Shown in pieces: positions 7,866 to 16,882 of a stretch of 64,000 nt of DNA (the stretch's first letter is position 1; each line of letters opens with the position of its first letter). The notes beneath the pieces were generated by a model. The model was given only the letters and a program-made list of their open reading frames with translations. It did not search any database and was not told where the DNA came from. The DNA lies in assembly GCF_003667505.1 (NCBI RefSeq), contig NZ_RCVJ01000171.1, positions 1-64,000 of the forward strand, written 5' to 3'. A program made the position numbers and the translations under genes. This stretch comes from Micromonospora sp. BL4. Lineage in GTDB: Bacteria > Actinomycetota > Actinomycetes > Mycobacteriales > Micromonosporaceae.

Positions 7866-9122
7866 TCAGGTCACCGCGTCGTCGAGGGTGGCGATGTGGC
7901 GCACCGGCGACGCGAACAACCACAGCACGGCGAGCACGCCGCCCAGGCCCGCGATGACGAGCGTCGGCCGCAGCCCGATGGTCGTGCCCAGAGCGCCGCC
8001 GACCAGCGCGCCCAGCGGCCGGATGCCGTAGTTGACGGCGCTGTACGCGCCGGCCCGCCGACCCCGCGCGTCGTCGGGCGTGACCGCGGTGAGCAGGGCG
8101 TTCAGGTTGACGTCCATCAGCATCACCCCGACGCTGGAGACCAGCTCGATGGCGGCCAGCATGGCGACCTTCGCCCAGGTGGGGCCGGTCACCAGCGCGG
8201 TCAGGGCCAGCGGCGCGGGAAAGAGGACGACGCCGATCATCGTGGTACGCCCCAACCCGATGGCGCGGGTGACCCGGGGTGCCAGCGCCGCGCCCGCCAA
8301 CCCGCCGATCGCACCGGCGCCGAACGCGATGCCGATGGCGCCGGCGGACAGATCGAGCTCGCGGCTGGCGTAGAGCACCAGCAACGCGGTCGCGATGAAC
8401 GAGAAGAAGTTGACGGTGCTGGTGCAGCCGAGCGCCGCGCGCAGCACCGGGTGGCGTACCACCAGCACGAGCCCGTCGCGTACCAGGCCGAGGGTGGACG
8501 TCCGCCGCGGCGGCGGTGGCGCCTCGGCCACCGGGATGCGGCCGATCAGCAGCGCGGAGGCGAGGAAGGACACCGCGTCGACGACGACCGCGACCGGCGC
8601 GGTCAGTGCCTGGACCAGTCCCCCGCCGACGGCCGGGCCGGCCACGAACGACACCGCCCGGCTCATGCTCAGCTTGCTGGTCGCGTCGATGTAGGCCGAC
8701 GGCGGCACCAGGGCGACGAAGAACGCCTGGCGCGCCATGGCGAACAGCACCGCCCCGGCGCCGGTGAGCAGCGCCACCAGGTAGAGCTGGGTGAGGGTGA
8801 CCGCGCCGAAGAGGTACGCCACCGGCAGGCTGAGCAGCACCGCGGCGCGGATCAGGTCGGCGATGATCAGCAGGCGACGTTTGTGGGTGCGCTGGTCGAC
8901 CCACGCGCCCAGGAACAGTCCCAGCAGGTTGGGCAACCAGATCAGCGCGGTGAGGATGCTGACCTGCGCGGGCGTCGCGGCCAGCAGGGAGACGGCGATC
9001 AGTGGGAGGGCCAGCTCGCTGATCCGGTCGCCGAACTGGGAGACCGTCTCGCCGATCCAGAAGGTGCGGAACCGCCGGTCGCGGTGCAGTGCCGGCCGGG
9101 GTGCCGTGCCGACGGCGGTCAC
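7866..9122 (-). CDS. MFS drug-efflux-type transporter
   Basis: A 418-residue major facilitator with about 12 membrane segments. The N-terminal RFRTFWIGETVSQFGDRISE and the loop WVDQRTHKRRLLIIADLIRA are the MefA/macrolide-efflux-like subgroup signatures. The inner loops are Arg-rich and the C-terminus is short. The start GTG (9122-9120) overlaps the stop TGA of the upstream ArsR-type gene by 4 nt (GTGA), so the exporter is translationally coupled to its presumed repressor. An efflux role induced by the regulator's ligand is inferred; the substrate is unknown. Confidence 0.85.
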   Translation of the reverse strand: MTAVGTAPRPALHRDRRFRTFWIGETVSQFGDRISELALPLIAVSLLAATPAQVSILTALIWLPNLLGLFLGAWVDQRTHKRRLLIIADLIRAAVLLSLPVAYLFGAVTLTQLYLVALLTGAGAVLFAMARQAFFVALVPPSAYIDATSKLSMSRAVSFVAGPAVGGGLVQALTAPVAVVVDAVSFLASALLIGRIPVAEAPPPPRRTSTLGLVRDGLVLVVRHPVLRAALGCTSTVNFFSFIATALLVLYASRELDLSAGAIGIAFGAGAIGGLAGAALAPRVTRAIGLGRTTMIGVVLFPAPLALTALVTGPTWAKVAMLAAIELVSSVGVMLMDVNLNALLTAVTPDDARGRRAGAYSAVNYGIRPLGALVGGALGTTIGLRPTLVIAGLGGVLAVLWLFASPVRHIATLDDAVT

Positions 9123-9718
9123 GGCGTCGCCGGGTCGTCGTCGCCGGTCTCGGGCAGCAGGTAGCGCAGCATCCGGACGACGCGCGCTCCGGCCGGTGGC
9201 GTCTGCTCGTCCTTGCGGCGCACGTACGGGGCGAGCAGCTGCTCGATGGCATCCTCCAGCTCCCGCAGCTCGTCGGCGGTGGCCACGAACCGGGTGTCGG
9301 CCACCCCGGCCAGCCCGCGCCACTCGGCGTCCAACCGGGGCTCGTCGTGCAGCAGCCACTGCTGCGGCGCGTCGGCGGTCCGGGCGAACATCTCGCCGCG
9401 CAGTTGACGGCCGGCGGCCTGCCCCTCGGCGTCGTCGGGCAGCGTGAAGCGGAAGCCCCGGGCGGCCGCCTGCCACCAGCGTTCCCGCTTGCTGGTGGCC
9501 CCCTCCCAGTCGGTGACCAGGCCGAACGTCGCGAGATGCCGCAGGTGCCAGCTGACCACCGAGGGTGTGGCGCCCACGTGTGACGACAGCCCGGTGGCGG
9601 TGGCGGGGCCGTGCCGCTGGAGGCGGTCGAGGATGGCCAGCCGGACCGGATGGGCCAGCGCCCGCAGCGCCTGCGGCTCGGTGATCTCGAAATCTCCGTA
9701 CGGGTTCTTGAGAGACAT
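9119..9718 (-). CDS. ArsR-type winged-helix regulator
   Basis: A 199-residue regulator. The winged helix lies at about residues 12-85 (ALRALAHPVRLAILDRLQRH, then GLSSHVGATPSVVSWHLRHLATFGLV). The C-terminal 110 residues resemble the accessory region of ArsR/YdhC-like regulators placed next to MFS pumps; no metal-binding Cys pair is seen. ATG at 9718 is chosen because TTGCCC (9753-9748), a 17-nt spacer and TACTTT (9730-9725) place the transcription start on this ATG, giving a leaderless mRNA. The reading frame could begin at GTG 9739, but that lies inside the promoter. A palindromic operator covers the -10 and the start. It overlaps the downstream MFS gene by 4 nt. Confidence 0.85.
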   Translation of the reverse strand: MSLKNPYGDFEITEPQALRALAHPVRLAILDRLQRHGPATATGLSSHVGATPSVVSWHLRHLATFGLVTDWEGATSKRERWWQAAARGFRFTLPDDAEGQAAGRQLRGEMFARTADAPQQWLLHDEPRLDAEWRGLAGVADTRFVATADELRELEDAIEQLLAPYVRRKDEQTPPAGARVVRMLRYLLPETGDDDPATP

Positions 9719-9737
9719 GTTTCGAAAGTAGTCTCTC
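9710..9737 (-). promoter_or_regulatory. Promoter and palindromic operator of the arsR-type/MFS operon
   Basis: Arms GAGAGAC (9710-9716) and GTCTCTC (9731-9737) are perfectly complementary, and the exact centre holds the palindrome TTTCGAAA (9720-9727). The element overlaps the -10 box TACTTT and the start codon on the minus strand. This geometry fits autorepression by the ArsR-type protein. Confidence 0.7.
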
Positions 9738-9781
9738 ACGTCAACCGGGGCAACCCCCGGGCCGAGCCGGATCGCCGCGGG

Positions 9782-11359
9782 TCAGCTCACCCCCAGCCGG
9801 GCCAGCGGCTCGACCAGCTCGCGCTCCTCGTAGCTGAGGTGGGACAGCAGGGTGTCGGTGAGCAGGTCCACCGCGGCGCGCAGCTCGGCCAACCCGTCCG
9901 GCGCCCCGACGTACGCGACCAGGGCCCGATCGACGCCCTCCAGGACGTCGTGAATGACGTGGTGCTCCTGCTCCAGCCGGTCGATGACCGGGCGGAGCCG
10001 GGGGTCGGCCTGCCGTAGCCGTGGAAAGAGTGCCTGGTCCTCGATGGTGTGGTGGGTGGTGACGATGCGGCAGTAGGACTCGCAGTAGGCGCCGAGCGTC
10101 CACCTGTTCTGCCGCATCGTCATCGTGTTGATGTGCGACCGGGCCGCCCCGGCGTCGATCTCGCCGGCGGCGACCTGCTCGATCAGGTCGTGGATCTGGG
10201 CCAGCTCGCCGCGCAGGCCGTCGTGCACCTGCACCAGGTGCTGGCCGTTGGCCTGCTCCTGCGGGGTGTACGTGCGCGCCGGGTCGGGTGCGGGCCCACT
10301 CGGGCGGGCCGACTCGTCCCAGACCTGCCGGTCGCTGCGCCGCCGGCCGTCGTCGGGGGTCGGCACCACGGCGAAGGCGCCGCCGGTCACGCGCGCCCGG
10401 GCCGGCCGCGCCGCGGGCGCGACGACCGGCGCCGGCTCGGTGACCGGCGTACGCTCCGGCGCCGTGGCCCGGTCGCGCTCGGCGGCGACCAGCTCACGGA
10501 CGGCGGGGGCCACCTCGTTGGCGAACCGGCGCAGGTCGTCGGGATCGTCGCTGCCGAGGATGAAGGCGCTGATGCCGTCGTTGAGCGCGAGCTCGGCCAG
10601 CTCCCGCACCCACTGCTCGGCGGGCCCGTGCAGCGGGCCGCGCTCCGCGGACGCGAACTGGCCGGAGATGTTGAGCAACCGACGAACATCCCCGGGCGAG
10701 CGGCCGGCCCGCCGCGCGGCGTCGTCGATGATCTCGTTGCCCTTGGCCAGGTCACCGGAGTGCAGGTAGCCCAGCGACGGCAGCCACCCGTCGGCCCGGC
10801 GGCCGGTGAGCTCGAGCATGCGCGGCTTGTACGCGCCCAGCCAGATCGGCACCGCGTGCGCCGGGGCCGGACCGCGCTTCGCGCCGACGACCCGGTGGAA
10901 CTCGCCGTCGACCCGTACGCCGCCCCGCGCCTCGGCGTCCCAGAGCTGGCGGATGACGTCGATGGCCTCCTCCAACGCCCGCACTCCCTGCCCGGGGGTC
11001 AGCCGTCGGCCGCCCATCGCCTCGATGGCCTCCCAGAACGCTCCCGCGCCGAGGCCGAGCTCGACCCGGCCGCCACTGAGCAGGTCCAGGCTGGCGACGC
11101 TGCGGGCGAGCACGGCCGGCGGGCGTAGCGGCAGGTTCGTGACGTTCGCCGACAGGTGCACCCGACCGGTCCGCGCGGCGACGTAGCTCAGCAGCGTCCA
11201 GGTGTCGAGGAACCTCGGCTGGTAGGGGTGATCCTGGAAGGTGACCAGGTCCAGCCCGACCTGCTCGGCCAGGACGGCGAGGGCGACGGTGCGCTCCGGA
11301 TCGTCGCTGCCCGGCGTGATGAACGATCCGAAGAGCAGGTCGTGGCCGTAGTCGCCCAT
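9782..11359 (-). CDS. Luciferase-like monooxygenase fused to hemerythrin domain
   Basis: A 525-residue two-domain protein. Residues about 5-300 form a F420/FMN-dependent luciferase-like (LLM) oxidoreductase: YGHDLLFGSFITPG, TFQDHPYQPRFLDTW, RVHLSANVTNLPLRPPAVLA and the loop ELGLGAGAFWEAIEAMGG. A proline- and alanine-rich linker of about 60 residues follows. Residues about 385-525 form a hemerythrin-like four-helix bundle with HDGLRGEL, HHTIEDQALFP, EQEHHVIHD and SHLSYEERELV supplying His/Glu/Asp ligands for a diiron or O2-sensing site. The start at 11359 has GGGAGG 8 nt upstream; an alternative ATG at 11407 has only a weak site. It is divergent from the MarR gene. Confidence 0.85.
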   Translation of the reverse strand: MGDYGHDLLFGSFITPGSDDPERTVALAVLAEQVGLDLVTFQDHPYQPRFLDTWTLLSYVAARTGRVHLSANVTNLPLRPPAVLARSVASLDLLSGGRVELGLGAGAFWEAIEAMGGRRLTPGQGVRALEEAIDVIRQLWDAEARGGVRVDGEFHRVVGAKRGPAPAHAVPIWLGAYKPRMLELTGRRADGWLPSLGYLHSGDLAKGNEIIDDAARRAGRSPGDVRRLLNISGQFASAERGPLHGPAEQWVRELAELALNDGISAFILGSDDPDDLRRFANEVAPAVRELVAAERDRATAPERTPVTEPAPVVAPAARPARARVTGGAFAVVPTPDDGRRRSDRQVWDESARPSGPAPDPARTYTPQEQANGQHLVQVHDGLRGELAQIHDLIEQVAAGEIDAGAARSHINTMTMRQNRWTLGAYCESYCRIVTTHHTIEDQALFPRLRQADPRLRPVIDRLEQEHHVIHDVLEGVDRALVAYVGAPDGLAELRAAVDLLTDTLLSHLSYEERELVEPLARLGVS

Positions 11360-11427
11360 CTGCGGAGCCTCCCGATTTTCGCGCGACGCCTCGGTACGAC
11401 GCGTCATGACCTAAACCTTATGCCACA

Positions 11428-11441
11428 CAGAACATCTTCTG
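11428..11441. promoter_or_regulatory. Candidate MarR operator in the divergent promoter
   Basis: CAGAA (11428-11432) and TTCTG (11437-11441) form an inverted repeat around CATC, in the 118-bp gap between the LLM-hemerythrin gene and the MarR gene. A -10-like TACTGT at 11466-11471 for marR lies downstream. MarR-family operators are commonly such short palindromes in the divergent promoter; assignment is inferred. Confidence 0.4.
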
Positions 11442-11477
11442 CCAACAAGGTCTGCGGTGCTGCGCTACTGTCGACGC

Positions 11478-12074
11478 ATGACGGCTGCCACTGACACGCG
11501 GGACCGGCCCGATCCGCTCGACGAGGACCTGGGCTGGATGCTCGGGATCGTGTTCCGTGGCTACGTCCGGGCGGCCGAGCACGCGCTCACCGACTTTCCC
11601 GGCGGCCCGCGCGGCTACCAGGTGCTCACCGCCGCGATCAACGCGCCGGCCCGGAACCAGGGCGCGATCGCCGAGGAGCTCGGCATCGACCGCACCGTGC
11701 TCACCTACCTGATCGACGACCTGGAACGCCCCGGGTTCGTGGCCCGTCGGGCGGACCCGGCCGACCGGCGCAGCCGGCTGGTGGACGTCACCGACGCCGG
11801 CCGCGCGGCGTGGGAGGAGCGCCGGCGGGCGCTGCGGACCGTCGAGTCGCACCTGCTGGGGGCACTCGCACCGGCCGAGTCGGCGACGCTGCGGGCCCTG
11901 CTCCAGCGGGTCGCCTGCTCGGCCCAGGCGGTCGACCCGCTGCGCGACCTCTGCGAGGCGGTCGAGCAGGTTCGACCCGACCCCGCCACCCCTCCCCCGA
12001 GCCGGTCCGGGGCAGCGCGCGAGCCGGGCCGGCGGGCATCCGTCGCCCGCGCCCGCCGCCGCGGCACCGACTGA
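11478..12074 (+). CDS. MarR-family transcriptional regulator
   Basis: A 198-residue regulator. The winged-helix core spans about residues 30-130: GYQVLTAAINAPARNQGAIAEELGIDRTVLTYLIDDLERPGFVARRADPADRRSRLVDVT, with the DRR(S)R wing typical of MarR. The C-terminal 45 residues are Arg/Pro/Ala-rich and probably disordered. ATG at 11478 lies 7 nt after TACTGT with no ribosome site, so it is probably leaderless. Divergent orientation suggests control of the LLM-hemerythrin gene, and perhaps response to redox-active or aromatic compounds; this is inference. Confidence 0.9.
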   Translation: MTAATDTRDRPDPLDEDLGWMLGIVFRGYVRAAEHALTDFPGGPRGYQVLTAAINAPARNQGAIAEELGIDRTVLTYLIDDLERPGFVARRADPADRRSRLVDVTDAGRAAWEERRRALRTVESHLLGALAPAESATLRALLQRVACSAQAVDPLRDLCEAVEQVRPDPATPPPSRSGAAREPGRRASVARARRRGTD

Positions 12075-12100
12075 CCCACCGACTGCCCGCCGAACGCGGC

Positions 12101-12156
12101 GCGGGTCCGCCGGCACCGCCCGACCGTCGTACGTCGAGCCGTGCCGGCGGACCCGC
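12101..12156. terminator. Bidirectional terminator, 16-bp stem
   Basis: GCGGGTCCGCCGGCAC (12101-12116) pairs perfectly with GTGCCGGCGGACCCGC (12141-12156) across a 24-nt loop. It lies between the stop of marR (12074) and the stop of the convergent PHP-type gene (12176). Confidence 0.75.
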
Positions 12157-12175
12157 CGAGTCGCTGTCGTGTCGG

Positions 12176-13684
12176 TCAGCGCACGTGCACGAACACCGGG
12201 TTCGAGTAGAACCACAGGTCGTCCCACGGGCTCTCCAGCCCGTCGGCGAGAGGCTCGGCCTCGTCGGTGCTGGTGCCCCGTACCCGCGCGTAGGTATCGG
12301 CCTCGACGTTGCGCAGCGTGTGCCGGATGACGTAGTCCGCGCCCTGCCGACGCCAGTCCCGCGGGCCGAACCGGGCCACCACCTTGGTGGTGGGGTTGGT
12401 GTCGGCGTCCGGGCTCGCGCTCGGGCCGGTGATCTGGCCGACGATCAGGTCGACCCGGCGGACCTCGGGACGGTCACCGTTGGCGTTCTCACCGTCCAGC
12501 GGGCGGAACTTGATCTCGATCTCGACGTCGGTGCGACTGCGGCGGCTGACCGTGATGGTCTCGCCCACCTCGGCGGTCCGGCCCTGGGAGCTGGCGGTGA
12601 CGTCGAGGCTGCGGACCAGGTCGCCGGTGGTGACCCAGATCCGGCCGTTGCGCAGGCCGTCCATGATGTCGCCGTAGTCCTGGCGGGCGTGCACGTAGGT
12701 CTTGCTGTACTCGCCCGGCCAGAAGTCCGAGCCGCCACGCGTCCAGTGCACGTGCGAGTCCGAGGTCGCGGTGATCCACCAACGCCGGCCCTCGCCGAGC
12801 AGCGAGTCCCACAGCCCACCGACCCGCGCGGTCATCTGGTCGAAGCCGCCGTAGGTGGGGTGGTTGCCGTACCCGCCCCGAGCGCCGCCGTTGAGCGGGC
12901 CCGCCTGGTGCCCGGGCGCGCCCTCGAAGCCGATGTAGACGTCCGGCGCGGCGTTGTTGCCGTTACGGAACTCGCGCGGCGTGTCCTGGCCGTAGACGCC
13001 GAGCCCGGGCGCGGAGCGGGACGCGTGGTGGGCGATCACCAGCGGCTTGTGCGGCATGCCCCGCGCGACCTTGAGGAACTCCACCATCTTGGCCTCGGTG
13101 TCCCGGGCCGGGTCGGTGGGGAACGCGTCGTACTTGGCGAACCGGCTCTCCAGCTCGAACAGCTGCTTCGCCTCGTCGTCGTGGCGCGGGATCATCAGCG
13201 TGTGGTGGTCCAGCGAGGGCGCGTCGAACTCCATGCCCCAGAACTGGAGCACCTCGGGGACCAGCTTGCGCGAGCGCAGCAGGTCGGGGTACGCCTGCTC
13301 GATGTTCACCTTCGAGTGGGTCGGTCCACCGTGGTCGGTGCACATGGCCCAGCTCAGGCCGAAGTTCTTGGCCATGATGGCGTTGGTGACGATCGGGTAG
13401 ACCGCGTCCGCGCCCTTGTGGAACACCACCGGCGACTTCGTGGTGTCGAACTCGCCGCTGTACTCCGAGTGGACGTGGTGGTCACCGGCGCGCCACGCCC
13501 GGGCCTTCGAGTTGCCCCGGTCGTCCCTGTCGTCGCCGGGCCGGCGCTCCTCGTCCGCCCAGGCCGCGCCGGCGCCCACCAGCGGGCTGGCCGCGGCCAG
13601 CGTCGCGCCGACGCCCGCGTACTTGACCAGCTTGCGCCGCGACAGCTGCGCGCGCTCGACCTCTTCGGGTTGCTTGTCCCTCAC
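12176..13684 (-). CDS. Tat-exported PHP-type metal-dependent phosphoesterase-like protein
   Basis: A 502-residue exported protein. The N-terminus has a twin-arginine signal, SRRKLVKYAGVGATLAAASP, with processing near AWADEE. The mature part begins with HHVHSEYS, the HxH of a PHP/CehA-McbA-type hydrolase; further metal-ligand candidates are CTDHGGP, IAHHASRS and TSDSHVHW. PHP-fold enzymes hydrolyse phosphoesters or carbamates using two or three metals; the substrate is unknown. A beta-rich C-terminal 130 residues follow. The start is GTG at 13684 with GAGAGG 7 nt upstream. Folded, metal-bearing proteins are frequent Tat cargo, which fits. Confidence 0.8.
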   Translation of the reverse strand: MRDKQPEEVERAQLSRRKLVKYAGVGATLAAASPLVGAGAAWADEERRPGDDRDDRGNSKARAWRAGDHHVHSEYSGEFDTTKSPVVFHKGADAVYPIVTNAIMAKNFGLSWAMCTDHGGPTHSKVNIEQAYPDLLRSRKLVPEVLQFWGMEFDAPSLDHHTLMIPRHDDEAKQLFELESRFAKYDAFPTDPARDTEAKMVEFLKVARGMPHKPLVIAHHASRSAPGLGVYGQDTPREFRNGNNAAPDVYIGFEGAPGHQAGPLNGGARGGYGNHPTYGGFDQMTARVGGLWDSLLGEGRRWWITATSDSHVHWTRGGSDFWPGEYSKTYVHARQDYGDIMDGLRNGRIWVTTGDLVRSLDVTASSQGRTAEVGETITVSRRSRTDVEIEIKFRPLDGENANGDRPEVRRVDLIVGQITGPSASPDADTNPTTKVVARFGPRDWRRQGADYVIRHTLRNVEADTYARVRGTSTDEAEPLADGLESPWDDLWFYSNPVFVHVR

Positions 13685-13698
13685 GTGAGAGCCTCTCC

Positions 13699-13727
13699 TC
13701 GATCAAGCGAATGCTCTTTCGATCAAG
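13699..13727 (-). promoter_or_regulatory. Direct repeat in the PHP-gene promoter region
   Basis: TCGATCAAG occurs at 13699-13707 and again at 13719-13727, 20 bp apart (two helical turns), upstream of the PHP-type gene start at 13684. A two-site activator or sigma recognition role is possible; nothing else decides it. Confidence 0.35.
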
Positions 13728-13871
13728 GAGCCTCCGAGAGGGTCATGAACGGCGGCTGTACGTGACACGGGTCCACGATGAACACCCTGCCCGGACCCAC
13801 GGCGAACGCTCGGACGCCACCGGCGGGACGCCCGTGCGGTCAGGCCGGGACGGCGCGGCGTGCCCGCCCGG

Positions 13872-15869
13872 TCACGGCACCTGCCGGGTGGCCCGCGTGG
13901 TCCGGGCGGCCGACGGGTCGGCCGGAGCGGTGACCACCCGAGGCGCGACGTCGACCGCGGGCAGCCCGGCCCGGCCGGCGAGCGGGAGGATCAGCTCGCT
14001 GCGACCCAGGTCGACCCGGACGGTGGCGTCCCGGTCGTCGGTCTCGGTGAACTCCGGGTCGCTCTGGCCGAGCACCAACCCGAGCACGTGGCCGGCGGGC
14101 ACCAACGCGTCGTACGCGTTCAGCGGCACGGTCACCGTGTACCAGCGGTCCGGTCGCAGCGGGGTGCTGAACCGCAGTGAGCGGTGGTGGGCGGCGTCGA
14201 GCCAGCCCCGGGTCAGCACCGCGTGGTCGGAGACCTCGGTGATCTCCTCGGTGTCCCGGTAGCAGGCGTCGTCCGCGGCCGTGGAAGCTCCCCAGCAGGA
14301 CTCGGTGTTCAGTGTCCGCACGCCCTCGGAACTGTCGTACCGGATCCGCTCGGCGGTGCCGTAGTCGACCAGCCGGGCGGTCAGCTCGGTGGTCGGCCGG
14401 TCCACCCGGACCCGCAGCCGCACCGAGGGGCTGCCGGAGATCCGCACCGGCGCGGCGAGCGCGCCGGAGAGGAAGACCAACCGCCCGGCGGTCGCGGTGC
14501 TCGGCTCGGCGACCAGCTCGGCCTCGGTCAGCGACTCGTCGACGTACGCCTGCGCGCGGCCCGGCCGCGCGCCCCGTCCCCCGAGGGTGCCGGTCACGCC
14601 GTCCCCGGCGCCGAGCGCGACCCGGACCGGCCGGGTGCCGGGCGCCGGCCAGTCCCGCTGCGTCGTCCACGTCCCGGGCGCGGTCTCCAGGTCGACCCGC
14701 GGCTCGTCCATGACCCCGTTGCGCAGCCCCTGCAACCAGTAGTCGAACCAACGGTGCAGGGAGTTCACCCACTCGGCGCGCCGGACGTCGAACGGGTCCT
14801 CGTGGCCGGCCTGGTAGAGCCAGAGCTTACGGGGCACGCCCTGCTCGGCCAGCTCCTGCCACCAGCGGGCGAACTGGCTGGTCGTGACGTTCAGGTCGTT
14901 GACGCCGTGCGCCACGAACACGCTGGCCCGGACCCGGCCGGCGTCGGGCCGGTAGTCGCGCTGCGCCCAGAAACCGTTGTAGTCACCGGTCTCCTCGGCG
15001 CTGTCCGCACGCAGCCGGGCCAGCACGTCCGCGCAGGCCTCGTCGGTGCGGCCGTTGACGTACGAGTGCAGGTATCCGGGGTAGTCGGCGGACCGCAGCA
15101 CCCCCTGGTAGCGCATGTAGTCGTACCAGCTGGAGATCGCGGAGATCGGCACGATGGTCGCCAGCCCCGGCACCCCGGTGGCGGCGACGCCGTTGGCGAC
15201 CGAGCCGTCCCAGGACTTGCCGATCATGCCGACCCGCCCGGTGCTCCAGGCCGCGCCGACCGGTCGTCCGTCGGCGGTGAAGGCGCGGGCCCGCCCGTTG
15301 AGCCAGTCCACCACGGCCTTGGCGCTGCCCACCTCGGCCGGGCCACCGACGTCCTCGCAGCCGGTGGACCGGGCGGTGCCGGCGAGGTCCACCGCGGCGA
15401 ACGCGTAGCCGCGCGGCACGAAGTAGTTGTCGTAGAACAGCGGCGCCTTGGCGATCACGCCGGCCGCGTCGTACGTCTTGCGCTCGCTCTCGTTGCCCCG
15501 GCCGCAGCAGAGGTAGTAGGGCGAGGCGTCCATGATGACCGGCACCCGGACTCCCGCGGCGGCGGCCTCCCGGGGCCGGACCAGGTCGACGGCCACCCGG
15601 TCCCGTACGCCGTCGCCGTCGCTGTCCGCCCGGGTCTCCACCCAGACGCTCTCCCGGATCGCGTCGGCGTAGGAGTAGACGGGGACGGTCTTGTCGCCGA
15701 CGACGTGCGGCGGGGTCGGGCGGTGCCGAGCTGCCGCCTCGGTTGCCTCGACGGTGGTGGCCGCCGGGGCGGCGGCCCCCGGAGCGGTGGGCAGCGCCGC
15801 GACCAGCAATCCGGTCAGGACAGCGGCGGTGAGGGCACGGGTGCGGGCGGGCGACGGTGCGGGCGACAT
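13872..15869 (-). CDS. Secreted S15/CocE-type X-prolyl dipeptidyl peptidase
   Basis: A 665-residue secreted serine peptidase or esterase of family S15 (PepX/CocE). A Sec signal peptide lies at residues 1-35 (LTAAVLTGLLVAALPTAPGAAA). The catalytic domain shows GRGNESE (oxyanion and N-terminal region), the nucleophile elbow GKSWDGS (Ser219), a helical cap, and QAGHEDPFD for the catalytic His. Residues about 440-640 form the jelly-roll C-terminal domain typical of PepX (SLRFSTPLRPDRWYTVTVPL). The start ATG 15869 is preceded by GGGGAGG. It probably releases X-Pro dipeptides from extracellular peptides. It has its own promoter; the downstream PHP gene is separated by about 190 bp. Confidence 0.88.
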   Translation of the reverse strand: MSPAPSPARTRALTAAVLTGLLVAALPTAPGAAAPAATTVEATEAAARHRPTPPHVVGDKTVPVYSYADAIRESVWVETRADSDGDGVRDRVAVDLVRPREAAAAGVRVPVIMDASPYYLCCGRGNESERKTYDAAGVIAKAPLFYDNYFVPRGYAFAAVDLAGTARSTGCEDVGGPAEVGSAKAVVDWLNGRARAFTADGRPVGAAWSTGRVGMIGKSWDGSVANGVAATGVPGLATIVPISAISSWYDYMRYQGVLRSADYPGYLHSYVNGRTDEACADVLARLRADSAEETGDYNGFWAQRDYRPDAGRVRASVFVAHGVNDLNVTTSQFARWWQELAEQGVPRKLWLYQAGHEDPFDVRRAEWVNSLHRWFDYWLQGLRNGVMDEPRVDLETAPGTWTTQRDWPAPGTRPVRVALGAGDGVTGTLGGRGARPGRAQAYVDESLTEAELVAEPSTATAGRLVFLSGALAAPVRISGSPSVRLRVRVDRPTTELTARLVDYGTAERIRYDSSEGVRTLNTESCWGASTAADDACYRDTEEITEVSDHAVLTRGWLDAAHHRSLRFSTPLRPDRWYTVTVPLNAYDALVPAGHVLGLVLGQSDPEFTETDDRDATVRVDLGRSELILPLAGRAGLPAVDVAPRVVTAPADPSAARTTRATRQVP

Positions 15870-16030
15870 CGGTGTCCTCCCCAGGGTGCGACGCGTGGAT
15901 CACATTCCACCGCATCGATGTCCCTCTTGCCTAGTGTCCGCGTCGATCCGGTCGGCTGAGCGTGCGCCTTCCCCGATGGTCGGAAGCGGCGAGCGGCGAG
16001 CCGCGAGCGGCGGGACCGGGCGGGACGTCG

Positions 16031-16690
16031 TCAGATCCGGGCGCGGGGCAGCCAGCCGAGGAAGCGGAGCCGGGCCCCGGGCAACGGCAGCGTGGGCAGG
16101 TCCTGGGCAGCGGCGACGAGGCAGGAGCCGAGGTACACGGCGAGAGCGGCGCGGGCCCCGCCGAACTCGGCGAGGAGCTGACTCTGCTTGGTGGCGCAGG
16201 GCCAGTCTCGACCGCACCCGGTGCACGTCCAGCTCGGCGGGCTGGGCAGGTGCTCCGGCAGCCTCGGCCGGTACCGGCCGACGACGTTGTTGTCCGCGCG
16301 GCCGTCGCGGCGCCGCGGCACCGGCCGGTCGTTGCGGCGCCCGGGCCGCAGGGCGGCGGGCAGGTAGCGCCGGACGGTGCCGAGGAGCGCGCCCACGCGG
16401 ATCAGGGCGTCCGGCCCCACGTGGTGGGTCAGCAGCGCCGTCAGCAGGTGGTGCCCCAGCAGGTCCAGGGAGTCGCGGTTCAGGCCCAGGTCGCGGCACA
16501 GGTCGACGAACCGGGGCGTCGTGAGCGGCACCCGGTCGTCGAGCGCCCGGCGCAGTACCTCGCGCAGCGCACCGTCGAGGCTCCGCACCGCGTCCGTCCC
16601 GCCCAGCGCCAGACCGTCCTCGCTCGCCACCCGTGCCAACGTCTCGGCCACGGCCAGCCGGACGACCCGGTCGGATTCGGTGCTGTCCAA
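16031..16690 (-). CDS. Hypothetical protein with CxxCGxxWPC zinc-type motif
   Basis: A 219-residue protein of unknown function. An N-terminal helical half (residues 5-110) precedes a basic linker and then WTCTGCGRDWPCATKQSQLL at about 153-172. A TCxxCGxxWPC motif followed by a helix is seen in many actinobacterial hypothetical proteins and probably binds zinc or an Fe-S centre. The C-terminus is hydrophobic and helical. The start is TTG at 16690 with GGGGGA 6 nt upstream, the only sensible ribosome site. It is isolated from neighbours by more than 150 bp on each side. I assign no function. Confidence 0.6.
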   Translation of the reverse strand: MDSTESDRVVRLAVAETLARVASEDGLALGGTDAVRSLDGALREVLRRALDDRVPLTTPRFVDLCRDLGLNRDSLDLLGHHLLTALLTHHVGPDALIRVGALLGTVRRYLPAALRPGRRNDRPVPRRRDGRADNNVVGRYRPRLPEHLPSPPSWTCTGCGRDWPCATKQSQLLAEFGGARAALAVYLGSCLVAAAQDLPTLPLPGARLRFLGWLPRARI

Positions 16691-16882
16691 CGGTTCCCCC
16701 TAGGTGCGAGCCGCCCGGCAGTCGCGGCATCCCGGGAAGTCGTGACCAGAATTCCGCCGGTGCAAGGTGCACGGCTAGGTCAGCAGACGCAGGATCACCG
16801 GACGCGTTAGTCGGAAAGCGAAGTCCACGAAGGGCTGATTGGACGAGGGCGAGCGACACAGCCGCGGCCTATCGTATTGTGA

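Noticed and set aside
11810..13765. A 651-codon plus-strand frame
   Set aside because: It runs antisense to the PHP-type gene and out of frame through marR; high GC creates such long open frames.
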